Positions 26,006 through 31,568 of a stretch of DNA of 64,000 nt are shown one piece after another. The notes under the pieces were generated by a model. The model searched no databases and was not told the DNA's origin. It worked only from the letters and a program-made list of their open reading frames with translations. A program made the translations under genes and the position numbers. Origin of the DNA: Oscillospiraceae bacterium (GTDB lineage Bacteria; Bacillota; Clostridia; Oscillospirales; Acutalibacteraceae); assembly GCA_015066225.1 (NCBI GenBank), contig SVOT01000001.1:62001-126000 (forward strand), in the 5' to 3' direction. The number at the start of each line of letters is the position of its first letter. The stretch's first letter is position 1.

Positions 26006-26626
26006 ATGGAATTAAAGGTTTATAACAAGCTCTGTTTTTATGAGGATTTCCAAGAGTTTGAAAAAGAGTGCTTCCACCGATTGACCAACTACCATTGGGA
26101 AAGTGACCCGCCATACAGACCCAATACCTATTTTAAAATGGGCATTGTGGGCGAGGATTTGGTTGCAATGCTTAAATGCTATGAAGAAAGCCCGAGGGCT
26201 GCTTTTACGGGGCGTGACGACCCGATTTATCGTGACAGCTGCCTTGAGTTTTTTGTGGCACCGCTTGAAAACAGGGATGAATACGTCAACGTCGAAATGA
26301 ATGCAAACGGCGCTTTTCTTTGCGAGTTCGGCAAGGGCAAGCTCGACAGGGTGCTTGTGAGCTCGTTAACGGCGAGTTCGCCGATAGTTGATTCGTTTAA
26401 GGGTAAGGATATGAACGGCGCTTATTGGGGCGTTACGGCTAAGCTAACGAAAAGTTTTCTTCGTGAGCTTTATAAAACGGATGAAATCAATTTCACAACT
26501 GTTAAGGCTAATTTTTATAAATGCGGCGATGATTGCGAAATTCCGCATTACCTTGCATTTTCGCCCGTAACAACTTTGCCGCCCGGGTTTCATAACCCCG
26601 AATGTTTTGCAGTATTTAAAAAATGA
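26006..26626 (+). CDS. Carbohydrate-binding CBM9-like protein
   Basis: 206 residues without signal peptide. It resembles the CBM9-like domain found alone in Firmicutes: DPIYRDSCLEFFV near residue 74, EYVNVEMNANGAFL near 93, and a final ECFAVFKK strand. In the middle gene of an epimerase-kinase operon it may be a cytoplasmic sugar sensor or a small sugar-modifying enzyme rather than a polysaccharide anchor; that is inference. It has a ribosome site AAGGA and sits 12 bases before the kinase. Confidence 0.75.
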   Translation: MELKVYNKLCFYEDFQEFEKECFHRLTNYHWESDPPYRPNTYFKMGIVGEDLVAMLKCYEESPRAAFTGRDDPIYRDSCLEFFVAPLENRDEYVNVEMNANGAFLCEFGKGKLDRVLVSSLTASSPIVDSFKGKDMNGAYWGVTAKLTKSFLRELYKTDEINFTTVKANFYKCGDDCEIPHYLAFSPVTTLPPGFHNPECFAVFKK

Positions 26627-26638
26627 GGTATTTTTACG

Positions 26639-27766
26639 ATGAGTATGATAGTTGAAACAAATTTACTTGAAATAATTAAGGCATTTCCCGATTTTGGTAA
26701 ATACATCGGTTATAAACCTGTGTCTGAGGGGCATATAAATGATACGTACATAGTTGAATATGAAATGGAGGATGGCTCCGTTTCGCGCTACCTTTTGCAG
26801 AGAATAAACGTCAACGTTTTCAAAAAGCCTGTTGAGCTTATGGAAAACGTTTGCGGTGTTACCTCTTTTTTGCGTGAGAAAATTAAAAATAACGGCGGTG
26901 ACCCCACAAGAGAAACCTTGACAGTTTACCCCGCAAAAGACGGAAAGAACTATTATATGGCTGAGGATGGCGGTTGTTGGCGAGTTTATAATTTTGTTGA
27001 TGATACATTCACAATCAGCGAGATTACATCAGCAGATGATTTCAGAAGTGCGGCTTTGGCTTTCGGTAATTTTACTAACCTTCTTGCGGATTACCCCATA
27101 GACACACTTTATGACACAATCCCCAATTTCCACAACACACCTTCACGCTTCAATGATTTGAAAATTGCTGTTGAAAATAACGCTTCCGGCAGAAAAAATA
27201 ATGCTCTTCCCGAAATTGAATTTGCATTTGCAAGGGAAAAGGATTGCTCCGTTATTACGGATTTGCTCGGCACAGATAAAATCCCCTTAAAGGTTACCCA
27301 CAATGACACAAAGCTCAACAACGTTCTTTTTGACAAAGAAACTAAAAAGGGCTTGTGTGTCGTTGACCTTGATACGGTTATGCCCGGTTCAGCTCTTTAT
27401 GATTTTGGTGACAGCATCCGCTTCGGTGCAAATACCGCCGCCGAGGATGAAAAAGACTTGTCAAAGGTATCTCTCAGCCTCGAATATTTCAAGGCGTATG
27501 TTGACGGTTACCTTGAAGCCGCAGGGGAGAGTCTTACAGAAACCGAGATTGATCTTTTACCATTTGCCGCTAAGCTTCTTACATTTGAATGCGGTATGAG
27601 ATTCCTCGGCGATTATATAAACGGCGACGTTTATTTTAAAATTGAATACCCCGAACATAACCTTGTAAGAGCAAGAACACAGTTCAAGCTTGTCGAGGAT
27701 ATTGAGGCAAAATATGACGAAATGAAGGCTATTGTTGACGAAATAAAAAAACTTAAAAATTTTTAA
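26639..27766 (+). CDS. nahK: Sugar kinase of the aminoglycoside-phosphotransferase fold, NahK-like
   Basis: 375 residues. The kinase signatures are HNDTKLNNVLFD (Brenner motif, catalytic Asp) near residue 221 and VVDLDTVMPGS (metal Asp) near 243, with GHINDTYIV as the ATP lid near 31. The arrangement matches N-acetylhexosamine 1-kinase, which makes GlcNAc-1-P or GalNAc-1-P in the lacto-N-biose/mucin glycan pathway. No lacto-N-biose phosphorylase is in the window, so the exact sugar is open. It is the last gene of the AGE-CBM9-like-kinase operon. The gene name is by similarity. Confidence 0.8.
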   Translation: MSMIVETNLLEIIKAFPDFGKYIGYKPVSEGHINDTYIVEYEMEDGSVSRYLLQRINVNVFKKPVELMENVCGVTSFLREKIKNNGGDPTRETLTVYPAKDGKNYYMAEDGGCWRVYNFVDDTFTISEITSADDFRSAALAFGNFTNLLADYPIDTLYDTIPNFHNTPSRFNDLKIAVENNASGRKNNALPEIEFAFAREKDCSVITDLLGTDKIPLKVTHNDTKLNNVLFDKETKKGLCVVDLDTVMPGSALYDFGDSIRFGANTAAEDEKDLSKVSLSLEYFKAYVDGYLEAAGESLTETEIDLLPFAAKLLTFECGMRFLGDYINGDVYFKIEYPEHNLVRARTQFKLVEDIEAKYDEMKAIVDEIKKLKNF

Positions 27767-27785
27767 AAAAAAGTTAAAAAAAGTG

Positions 27786-27814
27786 TTGACAAATATCTTC
27801 AAATAGTGTATAGT
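27786..27814 (+). promoter_or_regulatory. Promoter of the five-tRNA operon
   Basis: -35 TTGACA (27786-27791), 17-base spacer, -10 TATAGT (27809-27814), 31 bases before tRNA-Val. Confidence 0.85.
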
Positions 27815-27845
27815 AGTCAACGTTGCGAGTGAGCAACGGACACAT

Positions 27846-27921
27846 GGGAGCATAGCTCAGCTGGGAGAGCATCTGCCTTACAAGCAGAGGGTCATAGGTT
27901 CGAGCCCTATTGTTCCCACCA
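27846..27921 (+). tRNA. tRNA-Val (TAC anticodon)
   Basis: Acceptor GGGAGCA/TGTTCCC, anticodon stem CTGC/GCAG with loop CTTACAA giving TAC, T-loop GTTCGAGCC, encoded CCA. First of five tRNAs in one transcript. Confidence 0.96.
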
Positions 27922-27927
27922 AGAGGT

Positions 27928-28004
27928 GGCCCGGTAGTTCAGTTGGTTAGAACGCTAGCCTGTCACGCTAGAGGTCGACGGTTCGAGCCCGTTCCGGGTC
28001 GCCA
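27928..28004 (+). tRNA. tRNA-Asp (GTC anticodon)
   Basis: Acceptor GGCCCGG/CCGGGTC, anticodon stem CTAGC/GCTAG with loop CTGTCAC giving GTC, discriminator G as expected for Asp, encoded CCA. Confidence 0.96.
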
Positions 28005-28012
28005 CTTATTTT

Positions 28013-28088
<76 letters not shown>

Positions 28089-28124
28089 TGGATGAGTCGT
28101 CCTCACGGCTCATTCATTTTTTAT

Positions 28125-28200
28125 GCGGATGTAGCTCATCTGGTAGAGCGCCACCTTGCCAAGGTGGAGGTAGCGAGTTCGAGCCTCGTCATCCGCTCCA
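28125..28200 (+). tRNA. tRNA-Gly (GCC anticodon)
   Basis: Acceptor GCGGATG/CATCCGC, anticodon stem CCACC/GGTGG with loop TTGCCAA giving GCC, encoded CCA. Confidence 0.96.
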
Positions 28201-28211
28201 TTTTTTTATAC

Positions 28212-28286
28212 GGCGACATAGCCAAGTGGTAAGGCGTGGGTCTGCAACACCCTGATGCATCGGTTCAAATCCGATTGTCGCCTCCA
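28212..28286 (+). tRNA. tRNA-Cys (GCA anticodon)
   Basis: Acceptor GGCGACA/TGTCGCC, loop CTGCAAC giving GCA, discriminator T as expected for Cys, T-loop GTTCAAATC, encoded CCA. Last tRNA before the terminator. Confidence 0.95.
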
Positions 28287-28323
28287 AAAAACAAAGGACT
28301 TCGTAAGAAGTCCTTTGTTTTTT
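28287..28323 (+). terminator. Terminator of the five-tRNA operon
   Basis: ACAAAGGACTT paired with AAGTCCTTTGT around CGTAAG, flanked by A-run and TTTTTT. Confidence 0.92.
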
Positions 28324-28329
28324 GTGTTT

Positions 28330-28486
28330 GTGTCCGCAAGGACACAACAGCGTTACGAGCAAAGCGAGTACTTCGTTTGACAGTTTGCTGTCAGCTTCAT
28401 TTCGCTTGCGGACACAAAACGATGTTACACCTATGGTGTAAACGATGTTGCGATAAATCGCAAACAGTGTTGTACTTCGCACAAAC
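28330..28486. repeat. Array of short hairpins with constant AAC-GAT-GTT junctions
   Basis: Several small inverted repeats in a row: GTGTCC-GCAA-GGACAC (28330-28345), GACAG-TTTG-CTGTC (28379-28392), GTTACACC-TAT-GGTGTAAAC (28424-28443), GTTGCGAT-AA-ATCGCAAAC (28447-28465) and a weaker one at 28469-28486. The last three are joined by AAAC-GAT-GTT, AAAC-GAT-GTT and AAAC-AGT-GTT. TGTCCGCAAG at 28331-28340 is the reverse complement of CTTGCGGACA at 28405-28414, so a larger fold is also possible. It separates the tRNA terminator from the next gene and codes for nothing convincing. Confidence 0.75.
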
Positions 28487-28584
28487 GGATTGGTAATAAA
28501 ACAGAAATTATATATCGAATTCTATTTTATATAGAGTGACATTTACGGTGGAATATGCTATTGTTTAATAAAGGAGGCGATGTT

Positions 28585-29235
28585 ATGAATGCAGCGAAAA
28601 CAGGCAGTTTTATATCTCAACTACGAAAAGAAAAAGGATTAACGCAAAAACAACTTGCAGATGTCCTTGGTGTAACAGATAAAGCAGTAAGCCGTTGGGA
28701 AACTGCAAAGAATTATCCGGACATTGAGTTGTTGGAGCAAATTGCACAGTTTTTTGATGTGACGGTAAACGAACTTCTTGAAGGAAAAAGAATCCCAAAG
28801 GAAAACCTTGCTGACATTAGTGAAAATCAGGTAGTTGAGCAGATAAAAAATAATAAAAAAAGCAAAAAGAAATATCAATTAACTATTGCTATTATACTTT
28901 GCATGATTATTGCTTTCTTCTCATTCTTGGTTGTCTTAGAGCCTGGTATTGTTGGCTATGACGATTCTATAGGATTTTTATTTTTGTTTATAGGTCCTTT
29001 TATTCCTTTGTTGGTTATACCATTGCTTATAATTTTTACAATTAAGAATAAACTGAGCAAAAAATATATCGTTATTTTTAGTTGTTTATTATTTTTTCAA
29101 TTAGTATTTGTTATTAATATGTTTTTAGGCTTTTTAGCTATTGGGGACGACTTGCGTACTTATGCTCCACTTGTAAGTTCAGTTGTTGAACTTGTTTTGT
29201 GCGTTATTCTCGTAAATAAATTAAACTATATTTAA
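28585..29235 (+). CDS. XRE-family HTH regulator with a C-terminal membrane domain
   Basis: 216 residues from ATG 28585, chosen for its AGGAGG site. Residues about 8-65 are a Cro/C1-type helix-turn-helix (ISQLRKEKGLTQKQLADVLG, then KAVSRWETAKNYPDIELL). A Lys-rich linker (NNKKSKKK) leads to four hydrophobic segments. Such membrane-linked XRE proteins are common in Clostridia, and the membrane part may sense a signal and hold the DNA-binding part near the membrane. The target is unknown; the next gene also encodes a small membrane protein. The gene is clearly more AT-rich than its left neighbours. Confidence 0.88.
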   Translation: MNAAKTGSFISQLRKEKGLTQKQLADVLGVTDKAVSRWETAKNYPDIELLEQIAQFFDVTVNELLEGKRIPKENLADISENQVVEQIKNNKKSKKKYQLTIAIILCMIIAFFSFLVVLEPGIVGYDDSIGFLFLFIGPFIPLLVIPLLIIFTIKNKLSKKYIVIFSCLLFFQLVFVINMFLGFLAIGDDLRTYAPLVSSVVELVLCVILVNKLNYI

Positions 29236-29299
29236 AAAGATGATTAGCTACCAAACCCCAAAACAAAAAAATAAATAGAAAAATTCCAAATTTTCTTCT

Positions 29300-29319
29300 G
29301 GTTCTAAAATGAGACGTAC
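29300..29319 (+). repeat. 20-bp direct repeat, copy 1
   Basis: GGTTCTAAAATGAGACGTAC, identical to 29889-29908. Each copy stands 5-8 bases before a terminator-like hairpin and downstream of a small membrane-protein gene. Confidence 0.85.
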
Positions 29320-29324
29320 TGCCC

Positions 29325-29360
29325 AAAATCGACGAATTTCGACAGAAGTTCGTCGATTTT
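29325..29360 (+). terminator. Hairpin, probable terminator after the XRE gene
   Basis: AAAATCGACGAA paired with TTCGTCGATTTT; the loop contains TTTCGACAGAA, which also occurs in the terminator at 13390-13421. The downstream CTTCACTATTCAC also resembles the sequence after that terminator. Confidence 0.75.
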
Positions 29361-29455
29361 ACTTTTTACTTCTTCACTATTCACTAACTTTTGGGGCGAT
29401 TTTTGGAAAGTAATAAGTAATATTGAATAAGTTGGGGCGGGACCCCCGCACCCTA

Positions 29456-29484
29456 TTGTATTTAAAGATTATGTGTGATACAAT
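29456..29484 (+). promoter_or_regulatory. Promoter A, first of three look-alikes
   Basis: -35 TTGTAT (29456-29461), 17-base spacer ending ATGTGTGA, -10 TACAAT (29479-29484), followed by the gene at 29524. Closely similar to the promoters at 30323 and 34621. Confidence 0.75.
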
Positions 29485-29523
29485 TAATTTGACAAGCTAG
29501 AATTTTGGAATGGAGGGTTTGTA

Positions 29524-29862
29524 ATGAAAGATAAAGTTCTTGTTGTAATTAAGAATATTTTTTGCGTTCTAACTGTTTTATGGTCTCTTTTGATGCTGTT
29601 TGAATATACTATTATTCTTATAGGTGCTCCCCAAATAAGTGGAATTTTATATGAGTTTTTTGATTTTTGTGTTTTGTTTCTTTATATAGGAGTTTTTGCT
29701 GTTCCATTATTGTTTTTTGTCTCTGCAATATTGATGGCAGTAGTTAGAGAAAAATATCAAAAAACGAGTATTGAAAAAATTTTGAATGTTGTAACTATTT
29801 TTTTGCCTATAATTGTCGGTACTATAATGATTTTAACAGATTTCAATTCTCGTTTACAATAA
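29524..29862 (+). CDS. Small membrane protein, unknown function
   Basis: 112 residues with three hydrophobic segments (about 10-34, 44-72 and 86-105), short charged ends and a Lys/Glu-rich loop (VREKYQKTSIEK) between the second and third. GGAGGG lies 7 bases before ATG 29524. No family is recognised. It has a promoter of the A/B/C type and a strong hairpin downstream. The nearby XRE-membrane regulator may be related in function; that is only positional. Confidence 0.7.
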   Translation: MKDKVLVVIKNIFCVLTVLWSLLMLFEYTIILIGAPQISGILYEFFDFCVLFLYIGVFAVPLLFFVSAILMAVVREKYQKTSIEKILNVVTIFLPIIVGTIMILTDFNSRLQ

Positions 29863-29888
29863 ATTGTAAATGTGCTTAATGTATCTAT

Positions 29889-29908
29889 GGTTCTAAAATG
29901 AGACGTAC
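29889..29908 (+). repeat. 20-bp direct repeat, copy 2
   Basis: Identical to 29300-29319. It lies 27 bases after the stop of the small membrane protein gene, just before the hairpin at 29917. Confidence 0.85.
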
Positions 29909-29916
29909 CTCCAAAG

Positions 29917-29946
29917 AAAAACGACTTGTTTCGACAAGTCGTTTTT
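29917..29946 (+). terminator. Perfect hairpin, terminator after the small membrane protein gene
   Basis: Thirteen pairs, AAAAACGACTTGT with ACAAGTCGTTTTT, around a TTCG loop. It is also the first element of the hairpin array that follows. Confidence 0.85.
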
Positions 29947-30116
29947 CAGTTATATTCGCCTTCGGCGAGTTATATTGCTTCGCAGTTATATTTGCTTTGC
30001 AAATGATATTGCCTCCGGCAGTTTTAAAGGCGAATATAATATAACTGAAACCGTAGGTTTCAATATCACTATTGCCGAAGGCAATAATATCACTCTGACC
30101 GCAATGTCAGAATATC
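29947..30116. repeat. Array of short hairpins with AATATCACT-type junctions
   Basis: Seven short hairpins follow each other: CGCC-TTC-GGCG, TGC-TTC-GCA, ATTTGC-TTT-GCAAAT, TTGCC-TCC-GGCAG, GAAACC-GTA-GGTTTC, ATTGCC-GAA-GGCAAT and CTGAC-CGCAAT-GTCAG. The left ones are joined by GTTATAT or GATATT and the right ones by AATATCACT. CAGTTATATTCGCCT at the left edge is, apart from a 5-base insertion, the reverse complement of AGGCGAATATAATATAACTG in the middle. The stretch is not coding in any convincing frame. Confidence 0.75.
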
Positions 30117-30147
30117 ACAAAAAAACTGTTCGTCATTCCGGTCAGCA

Positions 30148-30197
30148 AACACAAACGAAAATCCGTTCACGAGAGTGGGCGGATTTTTGTTTGTGTT
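30148..30197 (+). repeat. Long hairpin in the 29863-30385 gap
   Basis: An 18-base arm, AACACAAACGAAAATCCG, pairs with CGGATTTTTGTTTGTGTT (one G-T pair) around 14 bases. It looks like a strong terminator or the end of an inserted element. Confidence 0.7.
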
Positions 30198-30300
30198 ATT
30201 CATTTTTCAATATTCATCATTCATTATTCATTAGTGCAGAACGGATTTTCAAATGAATAATGAATATTGAGGTTGCTTCGCTGATGAATAATGAATAATT
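30198..30300. repeat. AT-rich inverted repeats of the ATTCATTATTCATT type
   Basis: TTCAATATTCATCATTCATT on the left and AATGAATAATGAATATTGA plus GATGAATAATGAATAATT on the right form an imperfect inverted repeat around TTAGTGCAGAACGGATTTTC, with a small TGCTTCGC hairpin inside. No gene is seen. Confidence 0.6.
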
Positions 30301-30322
30301 ATGGGCGGGACACCACACCCAA

Positions 30323-30351
30323 TTGTAAAGTCAAATTATGTGTGATATAAT
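30323..30351 (+). promoter_or_regulatory. Promoter B, upstream of the MFS-GH106-like pair
   Basis: -35 TTGTAA (30323-30328), 17-base spacer ending ATGTGTGA, -10 TATAAT (30346-30351), 35 bases before ATG 30386. The upstream GGCGGGAC-CACACCC segment matches promoter A. Confidence 0.8.
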
Positions 30352-30385
30352 CAGTTCGACAAATAAGAATTTGCGGAGATGTATT

Positions 30386-31567
30386 ATGACAAGCTTACTT
30401 TTAATCGTTATTTATATTGCTTTTATAGGGCTCGGAGTTCCCGATTCGCTTATCGGCTCTGCCTGGCCTGCAATTCATACAGAACTTGGTATTCCTGTTG
30501 AAATGGTGAGTATTCTTACGTTTTTAATTTCCGGTTGTACAGTGCTCTCAAGTATGTTCAGTACAAGAATTCTCAATAAATTGGGTACTGCAAAGGTTAC
30601 AGCTTTCAGTACTGCTATGACTGCACTTTCTTTGCTTGGCTTTTCTCTGGTGCCGTCGTTCCTGTTTATGATACCATTAGCCATTGTCTTAGGGCTTGGT
30701 GCCGGTGCAATTGATTCCGGTCTTAATAATTATGTGGCTCTTCACTGTAAAGCAAGTCATATGAATTTTCTGCACTGCTTTTATGGTGTAGGGGTATCGT
30801 TAAGCCCTTACATTATGTCACAGGCTTTCAGTAATGTTGGTTGGCGTGGTGGTTATCGCTATGCTTTTTATGTTCAGTTTGCTATTGCGTTGTTATTAAT
30901 ATTTTCTGTTCCGTTATGGAAAAAGAATTCTTCAACACAAGAAACGGATGAAGAAAGCGGAGTAACCCTTTCAATTGCAGAAATGATAAAAAAATCAGAT
31001 GTAAGACTAGTCTGGATAATTATGCTTATGACAAATGCAATTGAGTATGCTTGCGGAGTCTGGGGAAGTACATATTTAGTAGAGGAAAAAGGGTTTGAAA
31101 TTGAACACGGAGCACTTGCGCTTACTATATATTATGTCGGAATGTCTATAGGTCGTTTTGCTTCGGGTTTACTTGCAAATAAAATTAAAACATGGAAGCG
31201 TATTTTTATAGGTTGTGTAATTCTCGCACCGGCAATTGTTATTATGCTTCTTCCTTTAGGTGATATTTTTGCAGTTGTTGGCTTATTCCTTATAGGTCTT
31301 GGTAATGGCTCTATTTATCCGAATATGATACATTTAACACCACACAATTTCGGTAAAGAAGTGTCACAATCAATTATGGGCTCACAAATTGCCTTTGCGT
31401 ATATCGGCGTTATGTTAGCACCGCCTATGGTAAGTCTTATAAGTAGCGTGTTCGGAATAAAAGTTTATCCGGTCTTACTCGCATTACTTTATATTGTGAT
31501 GGTTATAACTATTAAATGTTTTGTAAACCGCTTGAAAAAACAAGGCAGATACAGTAAGGATGTTTAA
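30386..31567 (+). CDS. MFS transporter, probable sugar permease
   Basis: 393 residues from ATG 30386, chosen because GCGGAG is 7 bases upstream and the promoter -10 lies at 30346, inside the longer open frame. About 12 hydrophobic segments, with GVPDSLIGSAWPAI near residue 14, GLGAGAIDSGLNNY near 99 and the GRFASGLLANKI loop near 260. This looks like the FucP/GATE-like branch of the major facilitator superfamily. It should import a sugar or short oligosaccharide by cation symport; the substrate is probably that of the glycosidase encoded 1 base downstream. Confidence 0.85.
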   Translation: MTSLLLIVIYIAFIGLGVPDSLIGSAWPAIHTELGIPVEMVSILTFLISGCTVLSSMFSTRILNKLGTAKVTAFSTAMTALSLLGFSLVPSFLFMIPLAIVLGLGAGAIDSGLNNYVALHCKASHMNFLHCFYGVGVSLSPYIMSQAFSNVGWRGGYRYAFYVQFAIALLLIFSVPLWKKNSSTQETDEESGVTLSIAEMIKKSDVRLVWIIMLMTNAIEYACGVWGSTYLVEEKGFEIEHGALALTIYYVGMSIGRFASGLLANKIKTWKRIFIGCVILAPAIVIMLLPLGDIFAVVGLFLIGLGNGSIYPNMIHLTPHNFGKEVSQSIMGSQIAFAYIGVMLAPPMVSLISSVFGIKVYPVLLALLYIVMVITIKCFVNRLKKQGRYSKDV

Positions 31568-31568
31568 A

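Noticed and set aside
29975-30256. 93-residue frame
   Set aside because: It runs through the hairpin array; the translation only reflects short inverted repeats, and there is no ribosome site.
28330-30300. CRISPR array
   Set aside because: Repeats are short, unequal, self-complementary and not separated by spacers of constant length, and there are no cas genes.
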